Shown: positions 12,013 to 23,020 of the stretch, piece by piece
How positions within the stretch are numbered: position 1 is the stretch's first letter
Layout: every line of letters starts with the position of its first letter
Assembly: GCA_009731375.1 (NCBI GenBank)
Contig: BJOX01000234.1
Span: 394,625-458,624 of the forward strand
Source: Paulinella micropora
Lineage: Eukaryota; Cercozoa; Imbricatea; Euglyphida
DNA length: 64,000 nucleotides
Reading direction: 5' to 3'
The notes under the pieces: generated by a model
Told to the model about the DNA's origin: nothing
Databases searched by the model: none
What the model saw: only the letters and a program-made list of their open reading frames with translations
Position numbers and translations under genes: made by a program

Positions 12013-12043
12013 AAAAAGAAAAGAAAAGGAAAAAAAGGCGTAC

Positions 12044-12585
12044 CTCACGACCGGCTTCATCACTTTCCTTTATTTTGCGAAACAGTACCTGTAACAAAGG
12101 TTTGCAAAAGAAAAGGAAGCAAAACGAAGCGAAAGTACCTCATACCCTGCCCTGCAGGCAAGAAGGCACTCCACTTTTTCGCGCTCGAACTTGTCCCGCT
12201 TAGGAGACTATTCTGTGGACAGTTGAGTTAGGAGAAGTGATGATTTCACCTGACATGGTTTCCACTTGAAACCCCCCGACAGGGGCGCCACGGGAGCTGG
12301 GATCCTTGCTCGCGTCGCGGTACTCCAACTTCTTCTTCGCGATTTCCCGCTCCCTATAACATACATAACATACATAACGTAACACACATAACATACATAC
12401 ATACATAATGTACATAACATACATAGTATTAACATACATAACATACATAACATACATAATATATATAAGATAAAGAGAGAGAGAGAAAGAGAGAGAGAGA
12501 GAGTGAGAGAGAGATAGACAGAAGGACAGAGAAAAAGAGAAAGAGAGAGAGAGGTAGAGAGGGAGAGACAGAGAGAAAGAGAGAG

Positions 12586-12617
<32 letters not shown>

Positions 12618-12654
12618 AGGGAAGAAGAGAGAGAGAGAAAGAGAGAGAGAGTCG

Positions 12655-12694
<40 letters not shown>

Positions 12695-12701
12695 AAGAGA
12701 A

Positions 12702-12754
<53 letters not shown>

Positions 12755-12804
12755 AAGAGAAAGAGAGAGAGAGACTCTGAGAGAGAGAGCGAGAGAGAAG
12801 AGAC

Positions 12805-12837
<33 letters not shown>

Positions 12838-13250
12838 TACATAACATACATAGCATACATAGCATACATATCTCACGACCCACATGTTGTACTGTCGGGC
12901 GATTTCGGTCTTGACACCTCGCACACAAAGGGAAAACATGACATAAGAGAAAGCAAAAAGACAAACATGCAAACATAACGGAAAAAGAAAGGGAGAGTGG
13001 ACCTGAGGGGCCGTCCCTCATGACAAAAAGCGAGTCGTACTTGCTTTCGTACTTTACCTCGTCCAAGTTCATGACCCTGACTGGCTCAGACACACACGCA
13101 CACACAAACACAAACACACACAGCGATGAGTCCTTGCATCAGGGCAAGCACAGCACAGCAAGCTTAAGGCAAAAAAGAGAAGGAGCACGAACCTGACGCT
13201 ATGATCAATAATAAGGCGCCAAAGGTCGTACGGTCGTACGACCACGCAAG
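12044..13250 (-). CDS. Unrecognised small-exon gene (partial)
   Basis: Six minus-strand exons with GT-AG borders and compatible phases: about 13,250-13,193, 13,080-13,003, 12,917-12,877, 12,349-12,266, 12,198-12,139 and 12,088-12,044. Joined, they stay open with no stop for about 125 codons. Readable pieces are TTFGALLLIIA, VMNLDEVKYESKYDSLFVM, VKTEIARQYNMWV, REIAKKKLEYRDASKD, RDKFEREKVECLLACRAG and VLFRKIKESDEAGRE. The product is charged, alpha-helical and probably soluble; I do not recognise the family. No start codon or last exon is visible. The 3' side runs straight into the inverted-repeat arm, so downstream exons are either beyond it or lost. One intron holds a large GA-rich microsatellite. 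Confidence 0.6.
12357..12875. repeat. (ACATA)n and (GA)n microsatellites inside an intron
   Basis: Acataacatac-type repeats flank a ~360-bp GA-rich run (about 12,475-12,836) interrupted by gtcgaagagaaag blocks at a semi-regular interval. It lies between the exons ending at 12,877 and starting at 12,349. Long open frames here are repeat artefacts. Confidence 0.92.
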
Positions 13251-13683
13251 TTTCGTGAATTTATTAAAATGCTAAGATATTGCGTTAAAAGTTGATTTTA
13301 ATTAATATTAATATTAATGTTTGCTCAAATCATTAATAAAACTTTACTTTAATGCGCTTCAGACCGGTCTGTAGTTAGCCAAAAATGCTCCACGCAATTT
13401 TTCTTTCTGAAAAATTAAAGGAAAATTTCTGCAAGATCATGGAACTAACGTCATGGAACTAATGATTTAGTATTTTATTCATTATTAGTAGCTCCAAATC
13501 ATTAGTTCAATGAAGAACACTTCTAAAAACCTGACTTAGTACGAAAAATTGCGTCGGAATCTTACTTTTTTATACTAAGTCGGATTTTCATAAAATTCCT
13601 TCCGACGCATTGCCTACACGGGAGCCTTGCCTGCTCGAAGCATCGCCGCGGCCTACGTATGTATCGAAACAAACGAAAAAAAG
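13251..13683. other. AT-rich non-coding stretch
   Basis: Probably intron or intergenic DNA. It contains short repeats of the form aatgatttag/aatcattag, but I see no coding signal. Confidence 0.5.
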
Positions 13684-14020
13684 AAACAGTACAAGATAGT
13701 GTGTTTCTTTTACATTCCATCTTGTACTGGTTATTAGCTTCTGGGGCCGAATGGAAAATAAGCTGGGTTGAAGACGGCACGCGTTGGCAGGAGCCGGACA
13801 CACTGTTTCGCAATCCAGGCAGATGATTTGAATGCGTTAACAAAGATAACAATAAACAGTACAAGATCGTGTGTTTCTTTTACATTCAATCTTGTACTGG
13901 TTATTAGCTTCTGGAGCCGAATGGACAATAAGCTGGATTGAAGACGGCACGCGTTGGCAGGAGCAGGACACACTGTTTCGCAATACCAGCAGATGATCTG
14001 AATGCGTTAACACAGATCTT
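13684..14020. repeat. Two tandem ~168-bp repeats, each with a hairpin
   Basis: The unit starting acagtacaagat recurs at 13,686 and 13,855 with few differences. In each copy cagtacaagat is followed about 21 bp later by its complement atcttgtactg, so each can form an 11-bp stem. No gene is evident, and open frames across it follow the repeat. Confidence 0.8.
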
Positions 14021-14364
14021 CTGCAGGTGTTCTAGTTATACCGATGAAAAAGACAGGAATTGGGACCACTGGTCATGTACTAGTGCAGTGAGGTCCACCA
14101 AAAATGCTACGCTCTAAGACCAGGAGACAAGCTTGAAGGAGAAAGGCAAGATGGCGAAGACGCTGATGATGCCAGTGTTTCAATGTCGCAGGCACGTACA
14201 AAGGAAAACACCACTGACGCTGACTCGTCTTCTTTCACCTGCCTTGGATTGAAGGAGGCAGATAAAAGAAGAGAAGACAAGGTTTTTTATTTTTTTATTT
14301 TTTTTATTATTATTATTACTATTGAAGACACGCTTCTGCAAGAACGACAGGTTCGAATTTGCTT
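14021..14364. other. Non-coding or unassigned
   Basis: A plus-strand open stretch (about 14,140-14,280; Ser/Thr/Asp-rich) could be an acidic exon, but it has no recognisable motif. It ends in a T-rich run (14,280-14,320). Confidence 0.3.
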
Positions 14365-15230
14365 CTAGGAGCTAGCCAAAAAAGCCAAGAAAGCATTAGT
14401 ATTTTGCTGCGACTGATTCGCTAAAAGAGCAGCAAAGGCGTTGAAAGATTTCCCTTGATTGCCACCCTTTTTACCAGAGACCCATGCAAACATCTTCATC
14501 ATTGAAGCCATTTCGTCGTCCGACCCATCACTGCTCGATTCACGCTTGTTCTGCGGCTCCTGATTTGGTCTTTCAACTTGTTGGGAGGGAGCATCCTGAT
14601 TTGGTCTTCCAACTTGTTGGGAGGGAGCAGAGCGTTGTACAGGCGGACAGGTTGACCTGCCGCACTCGCACCCACTGCTGTGCGGGTCGCAGTGCGGGCA
14701 TTTGCACCCAAGACCGCAGCCATGGCATTCTCGACATTTTAGAGCCCCGCCACACTTGGCGGGGTCGTGTTCCTCGTCAACGTTGAGCGAAAAGCGCTTT
14801 CCTTCCTCGGTGCGCGCCTTATGCTTATGCTTCGGCTTCGCCTTCGGCTTCTCGGGCGATAACAGTGCGCCGGGGGGTTCTTTCCGCTCGCCTTTGTCTG
14901 CAGCTGCCTTGCCAGGAGTTGGCTCTTCATCTCCAGGTTGCATTCCCGGCGGTGCTGTTGACGGCTTGCTGGGAGGAACATGTTTCCCCTCTTTTTCGTC
15001 TGCAGCTGCCTTGCCTGGAGTTTGTTCTTTATCTCCAGGTCGCTTTGCCAGCGGTTCTACCATTCCATGCTTCCGGCGATAGCACTTGCAGGGGTTACAC
15101 ACATGCAGGTTGCCCTGTCGTGATGTTCGTTACCTCCCCGCTTACTGCCTTTGCCGCCTTTGCTCTCTTTGCTGCCCGTCGACCGGTTATCCTCCTCCAA
15201 GCTACCATCCTGCCCCTAATTGTCAACAAC
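14365..15230 (-). CDS. Cys-rich, Lys/Pro-rich protein, at least two exons
   Basis: The last exon (about 15,118-14,365) encodes roughly 245 residues. It opens with VCNPCKCYRR, then a Lys/Pro-rich part with two copies of a P-T-P-G-K-A-A-A-D block. Next comes a Cys-rich patch (KCRECHGCGLGCKCPHC, CECGRSTC), two copies of APSQQV-RPNQ, an acidic DGSDDEM stretch and an Asn/Gln/Ala-rich end. An upstream exon (about 15,220-15,135, GSKESKGGKGSKRG) is joined by a plausible GT-AG intron. The Cys patch could bind zinc. It lies back-to-back with the transposase at 15.8 kb and may be an accessory gene of that element, but this is inference. Confidence 0.5.
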
Positions 15231-15241
15231 ATTGAAAGCCA

Positions 15242-15504
15242 GCGGATGCAACGTTCATAGTACACGTCAATGTACCATTCTGAGCTTCTTGGGAAGGTCT
15301 ATCCACGCGACCTTTCCATCCTGAAAGCAATGATGCATGGAAGAGGGAGGTCATTGAACCGACCATGGGAAAAACAATGACCTTGTCGAAGCCTGCAGGC
15401 AAAAAACGGGGAATTATTTGCCCTGGATCATTCTTGCAGTAACTTGCCCCGAAACAGAAGTATGGTACCGTGCCAACCGCATGATTAGTTACAGCCTGAG
15501 CCAC
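15242..15504 (-). CDS. Possible exon of unknown protein
   Basis: An open stretch reading GTVPYFCFGASYCKND, QIIPRFLPAGFDKVIVFPM and SLFHASLLSGWKGRVDRP, ending with a TGA. The composition is protein-like (mixed hydrophobic core, few repeats). It may be an upstream part of, or a neighbour to, the Cys-rich gene. No family recognised. Confidence 0.35.
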
Positions 15505-15842
15505 GGGTTTCCTTTGCAGTGAGATCGCTGCGGATCATCGGTCTGGGTGAGTCCCCTTTAACCCTAACGCATTCTTGAAAATTCCTGACTCAATTTGTTT
15601 GCTTAATGTTTTGGGCATGTTTGGGTTTTATTGTTGAAATAGATTCAAGACGAAGCAGGAAGGCGATAATTGGAGGACACGTAATCGTGTTCACAATAAG
15701 ATTCACCGCGCATGCAGGCGCGGAAGCATGAGAAGAGCGGTAGAGGGGTAATTATTTATACAATACCATATCATCTGCCTGTCTGATTGAGGGTTTTTTT
15801 CTACTTTTTTTTTTTTTTTATTTTTTTTATTTTTTTTAAGGG
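15505..15842. other. Non-coding, T-rich
   Basis: No gene seen. The poly(T) run at 15,795-15,839 ends in AAG and looks like the polypyrimidine tract and 3' splice site in front of the transposase exon at 15,843. Confidence 0.45.
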
Positions 15843-17914
15843 GTAAGGACATTCAGCGAGTCACTTCCATGACAATTGATATGACGAAGCCCTTTCATCT
15901 CCCCTGGTCTTCAAGGGGCTCTTCAGACTTCAGAGGCAAGTACGTAGTCAGGGTTCATGCCGGTGGAGCCATTATGTATGCTCATGGTCTGAATTTTATT
16001 TTATGTCATCTGCCAAATATTTCCCATGGTGCTAATACAAATGTCAGCTTTCTGTATTTTCTTGTGAGATGGGAAATGTTTCATGGACTCACCAAGGCAG
16101 CGTCTCAGCTTTTCGTTGACTGGGATGGAGGGGGAGAGAATACTGGCATAACCACTCANNNNNNNNNNATATGACGAAGCCCTTTCATCTCCCCTGGTCT
16201 TCAAGGGGCTCTTCAGACTTCAGAGGCAAGTACGTAGTCAGGGTTCATGCCGGTGGAGCCATTATGTATGCTCATGGTCTGAATTTTATTTTATGTCATC
16301 TGCCAAATATTTCCCATGGTGCTAATACAAATGTCAGCTTTCTGTATTTTCTTGTGAGATGGGAAATGTTTCATGGACTCACCAAGGCAGCGTCTCAGCT
16401 TTTCGTTGACTGGGATGGAGGGGGAGAGAATACTGGCATAACCACTCAGATGCTTTGGTGTCATATGGTCTATAAGTCATGGAAGACAGTAATAGAAACA
16501 TATCGCATGGTCACCAAACATTCTCATGGCCCACAAGATCAGAAATTCTATGTTATGCGCCACCTTGGGTACAACACCACCCTCATGACCACTAATTTCG
16601 CACAAGCACTTTTCAAACTCATGCTCGGATTCAAAAAGAACAAAGACTCTTACTGTCTTTTGCTTCTTGCATCCGAGTGGGATTGGGAAGGCTACTTTAA
16701 GCCCTGCATCAACCCTAGTCTAGTCCATTACAAACGCCCCTTGGCATGGAAGTACTTGGTAGGAAATCAGGATTCTGGTGGTTTGCCCCGATGCCGAGTG
16801 AAAACATGGGGCGATGCTCAAAAGCATTGGCATGGGATCAATGATGATCCCGATGGAGACGATACTTTAGCTTACACCAAGCCACCAGGTAGCTGCTGAA
16901 TTTTCTGTCTTGTCATTTTTATTTATTTATTTTCTTATTATTATTATTTTTTTCGTAGACTTGGAGCGGCCGACGAAGCTGCCGAATGTGGCCTGGGTGA
17001 CCGACAAAATCAAAGACGATGTCCGTTCTCTTGCGGAAAAGTACTGCAGTCAGGAAGAAAAGGAATGGTTTGAAGAAGTGCTGCGATATTCACAGCTCAC
17101 TAGAATAGTCTGGGACGGTGAAGAGGGCGCAGGCGGTTTGCCCGGTCGGCCGGGCCATTTGTGCTGTACAGATAAGGCAGGGACAACTTGGAAAGCAAAT
17201 ATCCGCGTCCTTTCAGAGCTGTCAGTTGATTTATGGGCTGTGCCGGGTGATCGGCAGGCTGCCGAGGACGCTGCCAATATGCTGACTTCTTTCGTTAATG
17301 AGGGCCAGGGTGAGGCACATCCACCGTGGATGGGGGCTAGACTTCTCAGTGAAGAGGAAAAGCGTCTTCATGATTTCGATGATCCAAACAGGTTTCCAGC
17401 AGGCCATTTGAAGGTTTCCACTTTGTTAGATGCTAGCAAAACCGCAGAAAGCCTGAGAAAAGCTACTGTCAACGAGCTCAAGTCATGGTTACAAGAAAGG
17501 GGCCAAAGGCGCAGTGGGAACAAGGAAATTCTAATCCAGCGTGTGCTTTGTTTTTTAGATGATAGTGACGAACAGGGTGTTCATGAGGAGCGCAAGCAGC
17601 CGGCACCACCAAGTAGGCGACGCCGCAAGCGCCGTAGAATTGAGCCAGCGGAGCCGGAGGAGAGTGAGTCTGAGTCATCGGATGAAGACGCACCTTTGGT
17701 TGCGCCTTCTTTAGTTCTAGGTCGAAATCGTAATCGTCCACATTCTGCTGCTCGTGTGCGTGTTCGTCGTGTTTTTGGCAGGGTCTATGGTCTCAGCGAT
17801 GAAGAAGGGGACGCAGTTGGTTTGAGGGAGGAAGGTTGCCGGTCCGATCTATCAGACTCATCGTCCGAAGGTTGGCTGCATCCAGCTATTGCAGACGATG
17901 ATAATGACTACTAA
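15843..17914 (+). CDS. DDE-like transposase with C-terminal SAP domain (5' partial)
   Basis: Two exons, up to about 16,888 and from about 16,959, separated by a ~70-nt GT-AG intron. Exon one has MTIDMTKPF (first acidic residue), then LFVDWDGGGENTG and RMVTKHSHGPQDQKF. This is the DN-x-ENKN / GHTH-x-x-D layout of a widespread transposase-like family (DUF7869-like, from memory). Exon two carries a SAP domain (TVNELKSWLQERGQRRSGN and following), which binds AT-rich DNA, then an Arg-rich basic stretch and an acidic tail. An N gap at 16,159-16,170 is flanked by an exact ~280-bp duplication (15,877-16,158 and 16,171-16,452), most likely unmerged contig overlap. N-terminal exons known from the 42-kb copy are not found here. 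Confidence 0.75.
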
Positions 17915-18607
17915 TATACTGAAATCTCTATGGTCCACTTTTTACTATATACTAAATAATGATCTGACTTCAATTTACGAGAAAAGTGTTTGCGTAAATT
18001 ATTCATACAACTTGAAGTGTGACGTCACACCGGAAAAGTTAATTGACTATGATAAATTATTTATTAATAATTGAAAATTAAATTAAATTTAGCTTTTCCG
18101 TGCTGCTTTAAATGAATCAAGCAGTAAAATCTGCCGGGCTAGGTTTCTTTCTGCCACATATGTATTAATGACTTTAACTAATTTCGAGTAGCAAGTTTCA
18201 CAAATTTCAAGTGCTGGTGCCACCCGCACAATTGTGATGTATGATGTAATATGATGTAAAATTGATTTTTTATTAATATATTACTTAATTCAACTTAATG
18301 CTTTGAAATCACAGTAAAAACCCAGCAGAAAAGTGGCAAATAAGAAGTAATTAATCAGTAAAAATATTTGCCACTATTTTGCTATACGTTTGCTGATCTA
18401 GTGATCCTGGCTACTCGAAAAACATTCAAAATTGATTTTTATTAATCAGACATGATGTACCAACACAAATAATCAAGATAAACATATAAACCTTACCGAA
18501 ATTTGCCACTATGGTTTTAGTAGTTGCCGGTGGCAAAAGTGGCAAAAGGGACAAGTCCTTTCCAAAGTTAGAGATGTTTTAAGTCTAGATTAGCGCTTAG
18601 AGGTGAT
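17915..18607. other. AT-rich 3' flank of the transposase element
   Basis: No gene seen. The segment tttagcttttccgt (about 18,088) also occurs downstream of the second transposase copy (about 40,094-40,108, opposite strand), so the conserved 3' part of the element reaches at least this far. Confidence 0.45.
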
Positions 18608-19944
18608 ATGTTAGAGGCAGGTGTTAGCTACAATCCTGACCAACTATTTGTGTCTTGCGCCGCCCACCGCTCACTGCTAATGCTTGCAAAGCTTGCTGCT
18701 TGGCATGGCCATAAGCTGTATGGTGTTGATTTTAAGAATGCCTACCTAAATGCGCGAATGCATGACCCTGTGTTTGCCTATGCTCCTGATGGGTTAGACA
18801 GAGAGGGGCATGAGGGGATGATTTTGCGTATTGATGGTGCTTTATATGGCGCGCCGCAGGCAGGCCGTAGATGGTATGAGATCTTAGCACCGAAGTTAGA
18901 AGAGCTAAGGTTTAGGTTGCTAGACTCAGATCTATGCATGTTCGTTGAAAAAGATAAGCCCATAAGTGAAGCCATAGTGGGTATATTCCACGTAGATGAC
19001 TTAGTCTTTACGGCGCCTAGCAAGAAGGCGTATGAAGGTTTTGCAAGTGCTTTGGAGAAGCATTTCCCAATGAAAAGGCTAGGAGTTGCAAGGGAGTTCA
19101 AAGGGATTGAAATAGTACAGGAAGGGGGACGAATCGTCCTTCATCAACGTAAGTATCAGTTACAGGTGTTAAGGGAGCTTGGGTACGATAAGTCCCGTCC
19201 CGTAAGCACCCCTGCACTAGATAAGTTGCCTTTAGCTATGTCCGATGATGCGGCTTTGCGCAAGTTCGCTATAGCTAGCATAGTTGGTAGTCTTCTTTAT
19301 TTATCTAAGATGACTAGGCCGGATATAGAACAGGCGCTCAATGCAGCTAGTGTTATGCAGACCTTAGATAAGGGAGTCACTTATGCCATGTTAGGAAGGA
19401 TATTGCGGTATTTGATTGGCTCATTTCGCGGGTTAGCATTTCACGGGCCTAAGTCCTCGCAAGAGGGTCAATCCTATCCAAAAGTCACGTTATGGCCTGA
19501 TGCGGCCCATAAGGTTTGCAATAAAACCGGAAAGTCACGTACGGGATACGTAATTCTATGGGGGGGGGGGACCCTATAGGTTGGCTTTCTAAGAGACAGA
19601 GTAGGATAGCCCTCAGCTCGAATGACGCTGAAATATTTGCAGCAGCAGAATGTATTAGAGAGGGTCTAGCTGTAGGTCATGTTAGACAGGAACTCGGAAT
19701 TCCGCAAAAACCTGGTCCGGTTGAACTATATGAGGATAATACTCAAACAATTCTCGCAGGCGAACTGGGATTATCCGGACCACCCACCAAACATTTGCCT
19801 CTCAAACTACATTTCATACATCATTCACAGAGAGATGGAGAGATAAAGTTTATTAAAGTTAGCACTAAGAAACAAATCGGTGATTTGCTCACCAAACCGT
19901 TGCCTCATGATCAGTTCGTATATTTATTGAACAATTCACGGTGA
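18608..19944 (+). pseudogene. Ty1/copia RT and RNase H, frameshifted
   Basis: RT motifs appear in order: GVDFKNAYLNARM, DGALYGAPQAGRRWYE, FHVDDLVF (active site) and LGVAREFKGIEI. Connection sequence follows (SIVGSLLYLSKMTRPDIE, then the ILRYLIG region). A ten-G run at 19,560-19,570 shifts the frame. RNase H continues at 19,558-19,944 (WLSKRQSRIALSSNDAE, ELYEDNTQT, LHFIHH, DLLTKPL). Apart from that slippage-prone G run the sequence is well kept, so the frameshift could be recent or a sequencing error. Gag, protease and integrase are missing upstream, and it starts without an evident start codon context. Confidence 0.9.
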
Positions 19945-20367
19945 TCATTCCGGAATCCCCGGAATGATTATGGTTTTTTCATCGATGTTTTGTGCTTTGT
20001 TTTTCTTTGTGTTCTCCTTTGTGTGAGTGTGTCCTCTCCTATAGGTGTTGATCTGGCCGCTCTTAGGGGATCGGATCGAGGGATCGAGGCCGTTGGTGGC
20101 AGGGGATCCGGGGGACTGTCGGGCCCGGTGTGACGGTGCCACCCGAACCAGACTTTTATGGTGGCCGGTGGCCGGGGACGCGGGAGACTTTTTATTTCTA
20201 CACAAAAAACTGTCCTTCATCTTTCTTTTCACTTTTTTCTCGCACCTCTACCATATCTATATATATATATTTCTGGACTTTCTGATACCCCTTACGGGAA
20301 GCGCTTGAAATTTTTTTTTTACGAGCCTAGACTGAGTATAGTGACCTAGTTATGACAAATAACTAGT

Positions 20368-20760
20368 AGTAAGGGGGAGCGTTATTCCTATTTCATTTCC
20401 GACGTTACCCGGAGTTACCGTTACTAGGGTAGTTTGATTTGTCATAAGGACTGATAGTACTAACTCCACTTAATTATTTACTACGGTGATACAGCGGACA
20501 CTATCCTTTGCCACTCTAGTGGCCGTATTAACTTAATCAGTCTTAGAAGAAATTTCTAGATAAGTAGCAAGTACTAAGGATACAGTCATTATATTTACTT
20601 ACAGTCATTCTAATTACCTCTACCTTAGTCAGGTAACGCTTGTCTTAGTTTTGTGACGTGTCGTTCTGTAGTTCTGAGAAATCGCAGTCCTGTATTAAAT
20701 TGCCTTCCCTTACTTTGGTATCTGTACGAGACAGGACCGGTGGACTCGTGTCACTTGAAG
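20368..20760 (+). repeat. Polypurine tract and probable 3' LTR of the copia element
   Basis: The tract agtaagggggagc (20,368-20,380) is followed by gttattcc, the same arrangement as gggggagcattac in the 4.2-kb element. The LTR probably extends a few hundred bp, with many actgatagtactaac-type AT-rich motifs. I cannot place its end. 19,945-20,367 is untranslated sequence with no further gene. Confidence 0.55.
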
Positions 20761-22446
20761 CTGCTGAAACATTCATATGTAGGTTCTCCTGAGGGCGAGT
20801 GGTCGTTAGCATAATAAAGCTTAATAAACATAGATCCGTTGTACATTTCAAAACTAAAAGTAAAAGCATCGAATTTGATGAAAGAATCATTGAAAAATAG
20901 TAAAAACTGACTTCAAACCAATCGATTTCCCATCGCCCAACACTTTTTCCCAACTAGTTTGCGCCACCTGACCAGGAAAAACCGGCCACCCTGCCACCGG
21001 TGGCTTGTCATGACCAAAAATCAGAATCAGTTTTCATATGTTCCCTGTATGCTCTTCAATAAATTCTTATGTAATATCTTTCTATGCATGTTTGTAAGTA
21101 AATGTACAAAGTTTTTTTTACAAAAAGGTAACCTTAAGCCTGCAAACAAACCGGCCAAAATCAGCAAAAGTAGGTCATAAGGTCCTCACTCAGAAATTTT
21201 TTTATTTAAATACAAGGCCGGCGCAAGTACAGAAAGTGAAAGAAATCAAAGAGACTATTTAATCAAAACTTTTTTTGCAGAAAGTGCAGAAAAAATTGAA
21301 AATCTATAAAGATCTCACCCATGATTTTTGGCCTGTCTGGAGCCAAGAACCGATCACCAACAGCAGGGTTACAAAGAAAGGAGCAGTAATTGAACATAGA
21401 CAAAACAAAGATTATGTGACTCATAGGAATAGATTCAGCATATTACATTCCCAGAAAAGCACACACAACATTTATATGAGCGATAAAAGACAGGTGCAAA
21501 CAAGAGCTTTTTGCCAAAAAGAACAACACATGCTACAGATAAATTCACAACACACCATTTTGCAGACAGCATGGACACAACGTTTGGAAAGACTGTGCAA
21601 GGCCACGGGACGTGAAAGTATGCATGAGAAATACACACAAAAAAAACACAAAACACTCTCTAGCCATGACTTTTACCAATCTCGACCCTGCAAAAACCGT
21701 CAAATAAAAAAAATTAGTGCGGCCTTCACTTCAAAGGCTACGTATGTCGATAGGCATGTTTGGTCAAATATTTTTTGGAAATTCTTTTGGCTTCCTCTCC
21801 GGGAATTGGCATGGTCTTGTCAAATATTGCCACAGAAATTCACGGGCCGGCGCCACCAAAATCATGTCGGAGGTCAAGTGCACCAAAGCAGCTATGTGTT
21901 CATCAAAACCACATCATTTCAAGCAAAAGAAAGCATGACACAAGTGTTTTCATCAGAAAAAAGGTGTAGCTCAATTCTTGAATACTTATTTTCAATCGAA
22001 ATTTTTACTTCTCAGGACATAGCAAGTATGGTGTTTTTAACTGAAAAATGCTGTTTGCATGATGCACTCTGCACTCATTTTTACGCACTGTGACAAGTGC
22101 ACAAATGAATTCACATGTTATGTTGAGTAATTCTGCCAAAGGGCTTTTGCAGAGGAGTACGGCGGAACTTGAATGAACACTAGGAAAACATAGACCGAAA
22201 ATTCTAGTAGTTTGTCAAAATTCAGAACTTGACATACTCTCAGCAACACAGAAATACCTTTGATTGAATACGCTGAAAAAAAAATTACAGGCAGGCTACT
22301 CCTTCCTAATAAAATCATTGAATTCTGTGCAAACAGCACTTCAAAATATTGAATATTGAAAAAGTTTATCTGCTTTGAAGTTGATGGGGGCTCTAACGAC
22401 CACTAGAACCTACATATGTGAGTCTGAGGATGGCCGCACTTCAAGT
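20752..22446. mobile_element. Possible non-autonomous DNA element with imperfect inverted ends
   Basis: Segments acttgaag, catatgtaggttct and agtggtcgttag (20,752-20,809) recur in the same order on the opposite strand at 22,390-22,440, with different spacers. The interior contains an open frame of 272 codons (21,275-22,093) whose composition (Gln, His, Ser, Lys rich, no motif) does not look like a conserved protein. Only weakly supported. Confidence 0.3.
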
Positions 22447-22449
22447 ACA

Positions 22450-23020
22450 ACTGGTTATATTTTCAAGTGTCTGAAATTTTCATTTGGGAAAAGTTTTCCT
22501 TGATTATTTTTCACCTGCGCATTTCCTTGTCAACAAATTTACCGCTATGACTGTGTCAAGCAAAAAAGGACAAAAAGGCAATGATACGGGGAAAAGGGCA
22601 ATAGTCAATCTTTTCTAAAAAGAACTTTGACTTGATGATGATAGTTTAAAGTCATTTCTGAACGAAATCGAAAGCTAGTTAGCAGAGTCGAAACGTCGTG
22701 CAGAGGAGAATCTAACGGGCCGGTCAAAAACAGTAAAATGTCAACGGTAGTGATTTTGGCTGGTCGTTAAAGTGCTCATTCTGATAGAACAAATCTACTA
22801 GATCTAAGATGAAATTATTATCTAGATTATTACATTTCCGGTTTCGAAGAATACTTTCACAGTTTCAGTTATTAATATAGTTTCGGATATATTATATGAA
22901 AACAGCCTTAAAAAAGCAGCTACTGTAATTTAACATTCAATTAAGTTGAATTTTTATACAAGCACGTAAACATGTAAACTGACACGCATATATATATACA
23001 TACATACATATATATATGAC
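22450..23020. other. AT-rich non-coding
   Basis: I see no gene. It ends in a short (AT)/(CATA) microsatellite at 22,985-23,018. Confidence 0.4.

Larger units (their letters stand above)
7325..12015. repeat. Right arm of the giant inverted repeat
   Basis: This is the mirror image of 571-4735. In order it carries the gag fragment (7325-7561), LTR (7566-7861), RNase H/RT (7972-9052), two satellite units, a SINE and a longer satellite array. It ends near 12,015, about 30 bp beyond a predicted exon end of the gene at 12.0-13.2 kb. Confidence 0.9.

Noticed and set aside
571-12097. Many Phe/Leu/Ser-rich open frames of 60-210 codons
   Set aside because: They are frame readings of the T-rich satellite and of ATT microsatellites, present in several frames at once.
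12200-13117. A 305-residue Ser/Leu-rich protein
   Set aside because: Its middle is the GA microsatellite; only the short ends coincide with spliced exons.
21275-22093. A 272-residue gene
   Set aside because: Long but without motif, repeats or supporting splice/promoter context; composition looks random.
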